A stretch of 40,538 bases of DNA from a virus. Shown piece by piece: positions 1 through 7,951 of this stretch (positions are counted from its first letter, which is position 1; every line of letters starts with the position of its first letter). The notes beneath the pieces are model-generated. The model made no database searches and was not told the DNA's origin. It saw only the letters and a list, made by a program, of their open reading frames with translations. The stretch is taken from IMG/VR virus record IMGVR_UViG_3300033148_004315, positions 1 through 40,538 of that record; one strand, written 5' to 3'. A program made the position numbers and the translations under genes.

Positions 1-114
1 TTTCTCCTTAAAAGTTATTGATGGATATTTCAGTGCTCGCATCGCCTTTATGATTTTATCATATTTTGCACGCTCGGCATTGTCAAGAATTAGATACCCG
101 CCGGCCTTTAGATT
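1..114. repeat. Terminal overlap of a circular contig (left copy)
   Basis: These 114 bases are identical to 40425-40538. The methyltransferase frame continues correctly over the join (444 bases here plus 33 unique bases at 40392-40424 give 159 codons). The simplest reading is a circular assembly with overlapping ends, from a circularly permuted or circular phage genome. A genuine short direct terminal repeat cannot be excluded, but it would lie inside a gene. Confidence 0.9.
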
Positions 115-444
115 GCGCAAAATACTCATTGCTGTTTTTACCCTGCCCCGCCCGTCAATAAGAATCACATCAAACAATCCTTCGACAGCAAGCCCTTTTT
201 TCGGATATTCCGGATCATGCCTGAGATCAACGTTTTCAATCCCATGATACTCAAGCGTCTCTTTCACATTGTCATACCAGGATTTATCGTGCTCAAATGA
301 GAGTACGTTTTTTACTCTCTTGGCAAACCATATTGTTGAAGCGCCGGCGCCAGCCTCTAAAACACTGGAATTGGAAGTCAAGACCGCATCCAGGAATATC
401 ACAGAATCCGGAACGAGCCATGGTTTGCTTTTTTCTATTATCAA
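1..444 (-). CDS. SAM-dependent methyltransferase (part; continues at 40392-40538)
   Basis: This is a class I SAM-dependent methyltransferase, 158 residues when joined over the circular ends. The SAM-binding motif I reads SVLEAGAGAST near residue 30, followed by an acidic strand end (LSFEHD) and a motif-IV-like strand DVILIDGRG. The start is a TTG at 444 placed 5 bases after AAGGAG. It overlaps the TGA of the upstream methyltransferase, so the two are translationally coupled. The frame runs off the window edge and ends at the TAA at 40392 in the other copy. It is the last gene of the glycan/sulfation cassette. Methylation of a sugar or phosphorylated intermediate is inferred from context; the substrate is unknown. 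Confidence 0.8.
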   Translation of the reverse strand, partial: MIIEKSKPWLVPDSVIFLDAVLTSNSSVLEAGAGASTIWFAKRVKNVLSFEHDKSWYDNVKETLEYHGIENVDLRHDPEYPKKGLAVEGLFDVILIDGRGRVKTAMSILRNLKAGGYLILDNAERAKYDKIIKAMRALKYPSITFKEK

Positions 445-1007
445 CGCATCTCCTTCCATGCAACCATATTTGATCCCCTTGGCTTATCTTTTCTTATGCA
501 GTCGATTTTATAACCAAATCTCTTAAAATCTTTCACGTTCAAATAACTGCGATGCCTCTCGTATGGATTCCCGTCAACTTCTTTTTGCACATATTTACCG
601 ATAGGAGCCGCCATGATCACATAATGCGCCGCCAGAGATTCAAGCCTCCCGATAAGTTTTGGCAGCTTTTTTCTCTCCACGTGCTCCGGCCCGTGCCAGA
701 ACATAACAACGTCGTAGCTGTCAAGCATGCCTTCTATGCCATTATTCATGATATCCGCATGGATAATTTTCCTGAAAATCCCGTATTTCTCATTTAGTTC
801 AATCAGCTCTTCAACATTTGGTTCCCAAACCTCTAAGACATCGATCTTGTAATTCCAATCATAAAACAGATCAATCATCTCAAGCCTGTCTTTGTTGGCT
901 CCGATATACAGCAGCGTCTCATAATTTTTAAGTTCCTTGATATTACTGGTTATCTGCTTTTTCCTCCTCTTCGCCCGCGTCCGCCAGTAAGTCCAAAAGT
1001 CCGCCAT
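441..1007 (-). CDS. Class I SAM-dependent methyltransferase
   Basis: A 188-residue protein resembling small class I methyltransferases. A basic N-terminus (residues 1-25) is followed by a SAM-type strand-loop (LLYIGANKDR), an acidic strand end (VLEVWEPN) and a motif-IV-like stretch DVVMFWHGPEHVE that resembles the DhhEHh motif of methyltransferase_11-type enzymes. The start ATG at 1007 has a strong GGAGGAG site 7 bases upstream. Its first base is the last base of the upstream gene's stop codon. With its neighbour it gives the cassette two methyltransferases, which would fit methylation at two positions of a glycan. Substrate assignment is inference. Confidence 0.75.
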   Translation of the reverse strand: MADFWTYWRTRAKRRKKQITSNIKELKNYETLLYIGANKDRLEMIDLFYDWNYKIDVLEVWEPNVEELIELNEKYGIFRKIIHADIMNNGIEGMLDSYDVVMFWHGPEHVERKKLPKLIGRLESLAAHYVIMAAPIGKYVQKEVDGNPYERHRSYLNVKDFKRFGYKIDCIRKDKPRGSNMVAWKEMR

Positions 1008-1771
1008 TAGTTATCTCCTCCAGGCACTTGCTCTGGCCGTATCCCATAGTCTTTAAGGATGCCGACAATCTTGCCTCTGTTGGTTATGAAATTATTCCTC
1101 TTTGCTTTCTCTTCCAGAAAATACCGCCTGCTTGCCGGATCTTTTCCGATACGATTCCATGTTACATTGTCCATATGCCGGATGATGCAGACCTTTCTCG
1201 GACTCAGCCGCTGCTGTGGATTCCTGTATGCTCCGAATTGTTCCCTGCATAACCGCTGCCAGTTCTTATACTGCGACCTCGGCCAGCAATGAGTCGTGAA
1301 CGGAGAAACGATTATCCTGATATCCGATACGAAATTATGCAGGATATTCCATTGTATGAGATCGCGGAACCCCATCGTCGTTTTGCGATTCGCCATGACA
1401 GTCCTGTCTCTAACCTCAAGCATCACATCTTTGTGAAAGCAATCATCTGAGTCTATCCGCGTTAGAGATAACCACTGGCTTTGAAGCTCCTCTATCCGGC
1501 TTTTTCCGTAATCATAAACAACCTCAACCCTGTCTCCAAAATCATAACTTGATGTTATGTTTCTATACGTCTGACCGCAATAGAGCCATATCCTGAAATC
1601 ATCAAACGACTGGTTAAGAAGGCTTTGTAGTGTAAACTGCTTGAATATCCTGCATCTTCGTTTGACCCATTTCTCAGAGCGAACCTTGATAGCAAACCGT
1701 TTCTTAGAGACTCCGATAAACCGCTCGGCATCGAGCCAGGAAACAACAACGAATTGAATTTTATCAGGCAT
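1007..1771 (-). CDS. Rhamnosyltransferase-like glycosyltransferase
   Basis: About 254 residues, resembling the putative rhamnosyltransferase family (PF11316): an N-terminal strand FVVVSWLDAERF, a FTLQSLLNQSF segment, and a DxD-type metal/nucleotide-sugar site in LTRIDSDDCFH near residue 105. The preferred start is the ATG at 1771, seven bases after AAGGA and overlapping the end of the upstream sulfotransferase gene (ATGCCTGA). An in-frame ATG 14 codons earlier has no better ribosome site. It probably adds one sugar in the cassette's glycan. The exact donor is not determinable. Confidence 0.75.
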   Translation of the reverse strand: MPDKIQFVVVSWLDAERFIGVSKKRFAIKVRSEKWVKRRCRIFKQFTLQSLLNQSFDDFRIWLYCGQTYRNITSSYDFGDRVEVVYDYGKSRIEELQSQWLSLTRIDSDDCFHKDVMLEVRDRTVMANRKTTMGFRDLIQWNILHNFVSDIRIIVSPFTTHCWPRSQYKNWQRLCREQFGAYRNPQQRLSPRKVCIIRHMDNVTWNRIGKDPASRRYFLEEKAKRNNFITNRGKIVGILKDYGIRPEQVPGGDN

Positions 1772-2420
1772 TAGATTGTCCTTCCCTATGATGCCAGAGT
1801 CTTTCATCAACAAACTTTATCAGCTTGGATGGATTTTTTGGATATTCCAAACCCAGGATAGAACAGAGATAACAGAGCTTTACTTTCCATCCGGGACTAA
1901 AAAAGTCGTGAAAATAGACATCGGTTGTCCAAACTCCTGCGTTTTCTATGGCTTTTTCTGCTCTTAATATATACGTTTCTGCCAGTTTTTTGCCTTTATC
2001 CAAAGGTATGTTATTCCTTTTTTTCAAGCTGGCGGCGATCTCAGAGACCGGCCTGTGGACAAAAACGACTTTCACAGGTTCCAGCTCTGTGATGTGATGC
2101 CAAAAAGGAAACGTAAGGCACAGCCTAGGGTCTTTAAAGCCGCAGATCCTGTCTTCCGGAAAGCCGGAAAAGAACGATTTCGCCATATTTATTATATGTT
2201 GTTTATATACGAGTCTCTCCGGCGGCCTTTTCCAGTCGCCGAAATTTGAAAATAATATCTTGTTGTTGATCCTGATAAACTCCCTATCCTCGAAATGGCC
2301 CTTAGGATTATCCTTTGCCCCCATCAGCAAATTATTCCCAAGATAGAGTCCGCATTTGTGGAGCAGTCCGGTAACAAGGCTTGTGCCTGATCTGTGCATC
2401 CCGATTATAAATATTTTCAC
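1764..2420 (-). CDS. PAPS-dependent sulfotransferase family protein
   Basis: About 218 residues. The N-terminal phosphosulfate-binding loop is clear (FIIGMHRSGTSLVTGLL, residues 4-20), and a second nucleotide-binding stretch VVFVHRPVSEIAASLKKR carries the R...S of the 3'-phosphate site. FKDPRLCLTFPFW precedes it. These are hallmarks of sulfotransferases that move sulfate from PAPS to a hydroxyl or amine. The best start is the GTG at 2420, 7 bases after GAGG and overlapping the upstream stop as GTGA; a TTG two codons earlier is possible. It is one of two sulfotransferases side by side, which is unusual for a phage. No PAPS synthesis genes are present, so PAPS would come from the host. Confidence 0.82.
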   Translation of the reverse strand: MKIFIIGMHRSGTSLVTGLLHKCGLYLGNNLLMGAKDNPKGHFEDREFIRINNKILFSNFGDWKRPPERLVYKQHIINMAKSFFSGFPEDRICGFKDPRLCLTFPFWHHITELEPVKVVFVHRPVSEIAASLKKRNNIPLDKGKKLAETYILRAEKAIENAGVWTTDVYFHDFFSPGWKVKLCYLCSILGLEYPKNPSKLIKFVDERLWHHREGQSNA

Positions 2421-3145
2421 AGCCAATCCTCAAACTCTCTACCAAGATATTCAAACAGCCTCTCATTATGAGGCTTGTAATATTCTGAAAGCCAGCTTTT
2501 GATATGTTCCGGAACAGCAGGATACCTGCTTTTCTTATGTTTGTTATTTTTTTTAGGATCGAAATATATAGGATTTGTTATATATATCGCCTGTACCTTG
2601 AGCCATTTATGGACTTCTAAAATCACGTTTTTAATATCGGCATAAAAATCCTCAGACTTGATTATGAGAAATTGTTTTTTTTCAAAATTATCATGCCAGT
2701 GTTTAAGCTGCTCAAAATACAATCCCTTTCTCACCCAGTCGGTTTCAGCATCCATCAATGCGTCCGGAGGGAGCCGGTGCTTCTCACGCCAGTGATAGAA
2801 ATGGCTCCAGGCTCTTTTTACAGGATCACGCAGCATAACAATAAACTTGAGCCGCTTCCAATTCGGAAGCGATTCTTTTATTCTCCACGGGACTTCGTAA
2901 ACATAGAGATAATTCGGCGTTGACTCGAATTTCAAGACTCCTTTAGTGTGGGGCCAGAGACCAAGATACCATGAAAGACCTTGATTATATTTGGAGCGCT
3001 TATCAAAGAAATGAGCTTCTTTCTTATTACCGGTAAGAAACTTTGGGCCTAGAATTTGAGGATGCGACTCCAGGTTCCGGTGAAGAGACGATGTACCTGA
3101 CCTGGCAGCGCCGATAATAAGAAAATCAGGATATTCGATCATCAT
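2417..3145 (-). CDS. Sulfotransferase (Sulfotransfer_1-like)
   Basis: About 242 residues, closer to the carbohydrate/heparan N-sulfotransferase style of PF00685 than its neighbour. It has the 5'-phosphosulfate loop IIGAARSGTSSLHRNLESHP near the N-terminus, KEAHFFDKR shortly after (as in bacterial and animal heparan-type enzymes), and the 3'-phosphate motif FIVMLRDPVKRAWSHFYHW near residue 110. The start is the ATG at 3145, 5 bases after GGAG, overlapping the upstream stop as ATGA. Fifteen codons of open frame upstream lack a ribosome site and lie inside the previous gene. It is predicted to sulfate a sugar made by the adjacent glycosyltransferases. Confidence 0.85.
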   Translation of the reverse strand: MMIEYPDFLIIGAARSGTSSLHRNLESHPQILGPKFLTGNKKEAHFFDKRSKYNQGLSWYLGLWPHTKGVLKFESTPNYLYVYEVPWRIKESLPNWKRLKFIVMLRDPVKRAWSHFYHWREKHRLPPDALMDAETDWVRKGLYFEQLKHWHDNFEKKQFLIIKSEDFYADIKNVILEVHKWLKVQAIYITNPIYFDPKKNNKHKKSRYPAVPEHIKSWLSEYYKPHNERLFEYLGREFEDWL

Positions 3146-3789
3146 GAATACTCCGGCCAGAACCGCTGCGCCGACTTTCTCGGCCTCCATATCCGCCTGT
3201 CAGACTCAAGCGTCTTCTGTGCGACAGCCTTGCACCTGTCCCGTATTCTTGCATGATCAACCCTGCATTTCTTGCAGAGAAAGAACCGGTTGATCTGTTT
3301 AGCATAATGCCACAGCTCCGAGTCGCCGCAGAAATGGACATAAGCAGGATTAAAAACCTGCCTATCCTGGAACCTCAAGACCCACTGTCTGCCAAACATA
3401 CCAAACGCTGCAGGACAGAAATGGTTAAGATTCTGCTGGAAACCGATAACGCCATCGCCGCAGAACAGCTTATCGAGCATTTTAACTGCATGTTCGATTG
3501 TTTGCTTATGAAAATAGATATCGTCTGCGCCATAGATATATATCTCATAATCGGTTGCAGCTAAAACCCTGTTAAGGCTTTTCGGCCAGCCCAACCTTTT
3601 CTCGTTGAACAATATTTTGACTTTATTATTTTTGGCATAGACTTCCTCTAGCCGCTCATAATATTGCTTATTGACATCAACAACAATGGTTATCTTTGTC
3701 TTTTTATAGGAGCTTGTAAATACAGAGTCAACCGTTCTTTGTATAAGCCGCATCCTGTCAAATGTCGGTATAATAACATTTATGCTCAT
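3142..3789 (-). CDS. Glycosyltransferase family 2
   Basis: A 215-residue GT-A fold transferase. The start SINVIIPTFDRMRLIQRTVD is the standard GT2 opening. GWPKSLNRVLAATDYEIYIY leads into the DxD-like metal site GADD near residue 93. The C-terminal part carries several cysteines (FLCKKCRVDHA) that are not part of the GT2 core and may bind zinc. Good ribosome site (GAGAGG, 7 bases before ATG). It overlaps the upstream gene by 4 bases. The protein is short for GT2 and has no membrane anchor, so it should be a soluble cytoplasmic transferase. Confidence 0.85.
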   Translation of the reverse strand: MSINVIIPTFDRMRLIQRTVDSVFTSSYKKTKITIVVDVNKQYYERLEEVYAKNNKVKILFNEKRLGWPKSLNRVLAATDYEIYIYGADDIYFHKQTIEHAVKMLDKLFCGDGVIGFQQNLNHFCPAAFGMFGRQWVLRFQDRQVFNPAYVHFCGDSELWHYAKQINRFFLCKKCRVDHARIRDRCKAVAQKTLESDRRIWRPRKSAQRFWPEYS

Positions 3790-4691
3790 CGTGTAATCCT
3801 CTCATGTATAATCCTGCAAATATATCCCGCATTGGCTTCGGGAGCCAAGTACTCATCAAAATACGTTCTGCCTTTCTGTGCAACAGCCTCCCGCTCGTCA
3901 TCGTGACGAATGTAGTAATTGACAACATCCACAAAATCCGACATATCACGCTTGAATTCGATCCAGCAGCCGTCAGGATCGCCAGGCAGTACAGCGTCCG
4001 GCTTAACCGTCAACACCGCAGCGCCAATGCCCCAGAGTTCTATGTGACGGAATGAGCAGTATGGAAGCTGCCGGCCTCCAGGAAGCGCAAGGTTTAGCCT
4101 GGTCTTCGCCTGAAAAGTCAGGTGATTAATATATGGAAGCCTTCCCATTTTGAGTTTTTCCGGCACCGTTGTATGATGCTTGAATGGCATTAGCCCTGCA
4201 TAAGAGTCCCATTTCTGAGCAAGCGCAGTTTTAACACACCGCATCCTCAAACCGTTGTCGTCGTGCCAGCCGAGAAAAAGAAAATCATAATCATACTTTT
4301 TCCTGTCCCGTATTATGCGCAGCGGTTCAAGATGTTTGAGATACAGCGCAGGATCAGACGGCGAATTCGGAGCAACGAAAAGTCTGGAAAACTTGTGCCT
4401 GTCCTTAAGATGTAAGTGCGTTTTGAAATAAAAGCGTCCCGGAGCCATGAGGTTACTGAAAAACATCCTAGGAATAGTGTTGATGTCATACAGGATTAGA
4501 GGCTTTTTTGTGCCGTAATGGAATTCTATCGGATAGACATACGGCCCTCTGGCGTTTGATCTCGGCCTGAGTTTTTTTATCCAGTGCTTTGATTTTACGA
4601 TTTCAATCCCCATCCGCCTCAACCCTTCAAGCAGATAGAGAGTCTTTGGCCTCTCTTTTGTGTCCGGCCATATAACCCTGTCTGGCTTCAT
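3786..4691 (-). CDS. Glycosyltransferase-like protein (GT-B type candidate)
   Basis: 301 residues. The N-terminal half binds no recognised cofactor by eye. The C-terminal half resembles GT-B glycosyltransferases of the CgeB/exostosin sort: YDYDFLFLGWHDDNG, then TRLNLALPGGRQLPYCSFRH followed by ELWGIGAAVLTV, where a conserved acidic/glycine-rich segment normally contacts the nucleotide sugar. Start ATG after GGGGTCGGT, overlapping the upstream gene by 4 bases. The name is an analogy from the C-terminal motif, supported by its position among four other glycan enzymes. Confidence 0.65.
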   Translation of the reverse strand: MKPDRVIWPDTKERPKTLYLLEGLRRMGIEIVKSKHWIKKLRPRSNARGPYVYPIEFHYGTKKPLILYDINTIPRMFFSNLMAPGRFYFKTHLHLKDRHKFSRLFVAPNSPSDPALYLKHLEPLRIIRDRKKYDYDFLFLGWHDDNGLRMRCVKTALAQKWDSYAGLMPFKHHTTVPEKLKMGRLPYINHLTFQAKTRLNLALPGGRQLPYCSFRHIELWGIGAAVLTVKPDAVLPGDPDGCWIEFKRDMSDFVDVVNYYIRHDDEREAVAQKGRTYFDEYLAPEANAGYICRIIHERITR

Positions 4692-5272
4692 ACCGACCCC
4701 TTTAAACGTCTCGATGCCTGGAAATGCTCGATAATCGGTCTTATTTTCCGCCGATTCTCATCGTCGAATATGCAGCAGTACTCGATAGGCAGCCGGTGGA
4801 TGTTGATCTTTCCGGCGTTCTCCCTGATAACGGACTCAAGGTTTCTCTGCTCAAGCATGTGCGGACGGTTCTTATTTGCCTTGATCCATTCTGAAACAAT
4901 ACGCCTCATCCTCGAATTATTGGCAATATAGAGCGTACCAGATAACAGCTCGCCCCGCCTTGCATGCCAGTCCCTGTAATGGCAGCCGAAATCAACGCCG
5001 TTCATATCCCCGAATAGCTGCGGATAGGAGTGAAACATAGAGTCAGCGTCTGTAAAAACAACCGAATAACCGGGAAATTTCATCATCATTCGAAGGATAA
5101 ACCTTGCTTTGTAAAGCGTATTTTTCTGCCATGTGCCGAAATTCTTGACTCTCTCGATATGGTACGGCCAAATCTCATGGAGGATCAGGCTCGCCTCTAA
5201 CGTCCTGGCCTCTTTCTCATAGCCTGTGCCGGCTGTAAAATAAGAGCAGACAACGAATTTAGATGTGGTCAT
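4688..5272 (-). CDS. Nucleotide-diphospho-sugar transferase-like protein
   Basis: 194 residues with a compact GT-A layout. The strand VVCSYFTAGTGYEKEARTL opens the fold, and NTLYKARFILRMMMKFP leads to a classic DxD metal site in VVFTDADSMFHSYP near residue 75. ELLSGTLYIANNS follows, where PF03407-type nucleotide-diphospho-sugar transferases carry their acceptor-side loop. Start ATG at 5272 with AGGAG 4 bases upstream, 14 bases inside the cupin gene. It is likely one of the sugar transferases of the cassette; donor sugar unknown. Confidence 0.7.
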   Translation of the reverse strand: MTTSKFVVCSYFTAGTGYEKEARTLEASLILHEIWPYHIERVKNFGTWQKNTLYKARFILRMMMKFPGYSVVFTDADSMFHSYPQLFGDMNGVDFGCHYRDWHARRGELLSGTLYIANNSRMRRIVSEWIKANKNRPHMLEQRNLESVIRENAGKINIHRLPIEYCCIFDDENRRKIRPIIEHFQASRRLKGSV

Positions 5273-5654
5273 CCTGCTCCTCTGATTTTTTCGGCTCTTT
5301 TATTTTGCCGAAATTTCTGCCTCCCTCAACACGCCTTTCAATATCCGCCGTCCAGAGTCCTGTCTCGTATATCTCGATACACCGGCAGTCTGTAAGCCCT
5401 ACGAATTGATGCCAGATGTGCGTCGGGATAACCATGCTCTCACCGGCTCTTAAAATAGTCTCGTCAACCTTGTTGCCCTTCCGCCAGAACCGGACAAGCA
5501 GTTCGCCGTCGATAACGTAAAACAGGTTCGTTTTCCAGGCATGTTTATGCTCCGAGCAATAGCCGCCTTTTTGGATATTCAGAAAATGCACCTCAACTCT
5601 CTGGTCGGAGAATATCTTCGTAGTCTCGCCCCAGGCTTTACCTTGCTTATCCAT
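5259..5654 (-). CDS. Cupin-domain protein
   Basis: A 131-residue single-domain cupin. Motif 1 is GYCSEHKHAWKTNLFYVIDG near residue 32 and motif 2 is GESMVIPTHIWHQF near residue 72. The usual glutamate of motif 1 is an asparagine here, while HxH and the motif 2 histidine are kept, so metal binding may be altered. Small cupins of this type in polysaccharide loci are related to phosphomannose isomerase/mannose-1-phosphate guanylyltransferase C-terminal domains and to nucleotide-sugar isomerases. That role is inferred. The start overlaps the upstream gene by 8 bases. Confidence 0.78.
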   Translation of the reverse strand: MDKQGKAWGETTKIFSDQRVEVHFLNIQKGGYCSEHKHAWKTNLFYVIDGELLVRFWRKGNKVDETILRAGESMVIPTHIWHQFVGLTDCRCIEIYETGLWTADIERRVEGGRNFGKIKEPKKSEEQDDHI

Positions 5655-6408
5655 TCAAGACCTCGTCGATATTCGCAATTTCGAAATACTTGAGCCGTGA
5701 TTTTGGATTACAGTTATAGACCTGTACACCTGCACGCCTCAGTATTTCCGACGCCTTCCTGAAATGCTTGACAAAACTCCTAAACGACGCCTCACCCAGT
5801 GATACTGGATACGCCTTATGGAAATGCGAACGCTTACCTGCAAAATAAAAGTCATAACCCAAAAGATATATCGGATTAGCTCCAAGGCAATACGCCAGGT
5901 TCAGCGCTCCATGGCCGGAATTATTCCCATGCACAAGCCCTTTCCTCATGGACGATGTCAGGCCCTCGGTTATAGAGGTATTGGCATATAGTTCATAACA
6001 GCCCGGAATATGCCTCTTTTGCAGGAGATCGAGAAAGACCTTGTATCCCTGGTACTCATCCCATGCTTTTTTTATCCCCTCGTTCATTTTGCCTTTTACC
6101 GCAGGCATATAGAAATTCGCCTTGTCCATGAAAAAAAGGATATCGGCAAACATACAGAATCTAAACGCTGCGTTTATGGCGATAACCCGCTCGCCGCGGA
6201 GCCTTTCAAAATCAAACCCGTCAAGCGATGTACCGCCGCCGAGGATAAAACAGCGCTGCCCCTGCCAGGATTTATCAGGCAACACATCATATAGCGGATT
6301 GTCCGGCACCCGTACCGGATAATCGCCCTTCATCCTGGCCCTGACGATAGGGCTCCGCATAGTTATCTGGTTTAGTTCCATCGTAAGAAATTGAGAGGAG
6401 CCAGACAC
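5647..6408 (-). CDS. DUF115 / Maf-like domain protein, probable glycosyltransferase
   Basis: 253 residues. The Rossmann-like opening CFILGGGTSLDGFDFERL (residues 53-70), ERVIAINAAFRF, and the distal motif YLLGYDFYFAGKRSHFHKAY are characteristic of the DUF115/6-hydroxymethylpterin-kinase-like fold. That fold also forms the core of Maf flagellin glycosyltransferases and resembles GT42 sialyltransferases. The GTG start at 6408 follows GGGAGGGG; in-frame ATGs at residues 10 and 17 have no ribosome site. It is the first gene of the cassette and lies directly downstream of the major capsid gene, which makes transfer of a glycan to a virion protein an attractive but unproven role. Confidence 0.7.
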   Translation of the reverse strand: MSGSSQFLTMELNQITMRSPIVRARMKGDYPVRVPDNPLYDVLPDKSWQGQRCFILGGGTSLDGFDFERLRGERVIAINAAFRFCMFADILFFMDKANFYMPAVKGKMNEGIKKAWDEYQGYKVFLDLLQKRHIPGCYELYANTSITEGLTSSMRKGLVHGNNSGHGALNLAYCLGANPIYLLGYDFYFAGKRSHFHKAYPVSLGEASFRSFVKHFRKASEILRRAGVQVYNCNPKSRLKYFEIANIDEVLNG

Positions 6409-6430
6409 AAAGTCCAGCCCCTCCCAACAG

Positions 6431-6457
6431 CAAAAAGTCAGCCCCGGTTAAGGGCCT
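6431..6457 (-). terminator. Weak intrinsic terminator candidate after the capsid gene
   Basis: On the minus strand a 5-pair stem (GGCCC/GGGCT, one G-U pair, 7-base loop) is followed by GACTTTTT, 14 bases after the capsid stop codon. It is short, so it would act at most as a partial terminator that lowers expression of the glycan cassette relative to capsid. Confidence 0.4.
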
Positions 6458-6469
6458 CTCTTTAGCCTC

Positions 6470-7558
6470 TTAGCAGGAGCCAGACTCCAGGTCAACCTCA
6501 ACGCACTCGATCTGATCGGTATCCCCGATGCAGCCTCCATACCTCATCCACCCTGCCTGCACGTCGGCATAGGTCAGGATGTCGAAGTCGCTGAACAGGC
6601 TCAAGTCCATTCTGTATCCGCCTTTGAGTCGCCTCTTCGGTAGGATAACATAGAACCTGTTTGGATTGCCAAGCATCAGAGATGTAATGTGCGTGAAATT
6701 CCAGTCCGTGACAGAAGGACTGCCAACGAATTGCTGGAGATTGAGCCCCATTGCACGCCGGATTCTGCCTCTCAGACGCAGCGGCGTAAGCACGATCATA
6801 CCTGGATCTTGATTCAAGCCATAGCCCTTGTTTCTGTTCGCTGTTAGAATTGTCCTTGCGGCCAGATTCATGGACAGCGCATCTCGCCAGGCTGTGGCAT
6901 CGCAGTCGTTGCAGCCGCCAGGAGCTGCGACCCATTCACAGCATCCCTTCGCATCGCCGACCGCCTCGATCAGCGCATAAAAAGCCTGCGCTCTCACAGA
7001 GTATGCGGCAGCGACAAATGCTTTCGCATTATCCTCGATCGTCCACCAATCCTCGTCATCGAAAAGAATCCGTGACCAGGAAAGTGCGCCCCCGTACAGG
7101 TCGAAATGACAGGTTGCTTTCGTGCCTGACATCTGATAGACCTGGATTGGAACGCCCTGCTGAGCCTTCTCAAAAGTCAGCCCTGATGTTACATTGCCTA
7201 CCTCGAACCCATTGCGCTTTGAACCGGCATAGTTCCGGATGTCGAAAATCTGCTCATAGGCTCTGTCATAGTCCGGCACCGCATGGAATTTCTCGATAAC
7301 CGGAAGCACGGACGCAGGGAAATCGGAAGGCTTTCCGAATGCCTGAATCTCCGCTGCTTTCAGTTTCGACTTTTCCTCAAGATACTGGACTTTGGCTTTC
7401 CGGAAATAGGCAGACTCCTCATCGTTGCCCATAAATTTCTCAGGAATGAAAAGGTCCGGGAGCGCCATGAACATTTGAAGCGCCTTAAAAAGGTTCTTCC
7501 TGTGTGCCTCGTTCTCAATGTCAAATTTTTCAAGCTGTCTGAAATATTGTAGTTGCAT
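6470..7558 (-). CDS. Major capsid protein
   Basis: 362 residues with the position (directly after the protease/scaffold and cement genes) and composition expected of an HK97-fold capsid protein. An N-terminal helical arm (residues 1-80) is followed by a mixed domain, FVAAAYSVRAQAFYALIEAV as the long spine-like helix near residue 190, and AARTILTANRNKGYGLNQDP before MIVLTPLRLRGRIRRAM, typical of Mu-like and related major heads. Five cysteines occur around residues 207-220 (GCCEW, GCNDCD), which is unusual and could allow disulfides or metal binding. Strong GGAGG site 6 bases before the ATG. Assigned by context plus pattern, not by a single diagnostic motif. Confidence 0.8.
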   Translation of the reverse strand: MQLQYFRQLEKFDIENEAHRKNLFKALQMFMALPDLFIPEKFMGNDEESAYFRKAKVQYLEEKSKLKAAEIQAFGKPSDFPASVLPVIEKFHAVPDYDRAYEQIFDIRNYAGSKRNGFEVGNVTSGLTFEKAQQGVPIQVYQMSGTKATCHFDLYGGALSWSRILFDDEDWWTIEDNAKAFVAAAYSVRAQAFYALIEAVGDAKGCCEWVAAPGGCNDCDATAWRDALSMNLAARTILTANRNKGYGLNQDPGMIVLTPLRLRGRIRRAMGLNLQQFVGSPSVTDWNFTHITSLMLGNPNRFYVILPKRRLKGGYRMDLSLFSDFDILTYADVQAGWMRYGGCIGDTDQIECVEVDLESGSC

Positions 7559-7570
7559 TATCTTCCTCCG

Positions 7571-7951
7571 TTACAGCGGCTCAGTAAGACTGGCCTTGTC
7601 ACCCTTGAGGTCTGCTTTGACCTTCGCATCCCCAGCATCTGCATCCTCAACAGCTATCGCAATCCAGTAGAGACCGGAAGCATATACGTTTGTAACGGCA
7701 GTCTCGGCAACTCCTGAATGATAAAGTTTCTCACCTGCGTTGATCGCAACAGCTGCTTTCTCAAGCATAATCTTCTCGCAGTGATAGGTGAAGGCGACAT
7801 CGTCACCGAAGTCAGCGTTTTGAAACGCAACCCCGAATGTGTCGTTTACCTTGTAGATCTTACCTTCTGTGGCTCCAAGCGATAGATCAACAGTCCAGGT
7901 GAAATCCCGCCTGTCTCCAGACGGTCTAGCTGTTCTGATATGTTGTGGCAT
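7571..7951 (-). CDS. DUF2190-like capsid cement protein
   Basis: 126 residues, nearly all beta. It follows the pattern of DUF2190 proteins: a KVNDTFGVAFQNADFGDDVA segment (the usual 'G..fGVa...a..Ge.v'), a middle AVAINAGEKLYHSGVAETAV where the family has 'aGd.lYwd...v', and YWIAIAVEDADAGDAKVKAD near the end. Such proteins bind the outside of HK97-type heads and stabilise them. The position between scaffold and major capsid protein agrees. Start ATG after AGAGG. Confidence 0.7.
   Translation of the reverse strand: MPQHIRTARPSGDRRDFTWTVDLSLGATEGKIYKVNDTFGVAFQNADFGDDVAFTYHCEKIMLEKAAVAINAGEKLYHSGVAETAVTNVYASGLYWIAIAVEDADAGDAKVKADLKGDKASLTEPL

Noticed and set aside
1-114. True direct terminal repeat of the virion DNA
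   Set aside because: It falls inside a coding sequence and is shorter than usual terminal repeats; assembly overlap of a circularly permuted genome is simpler. Coverage data would decide.
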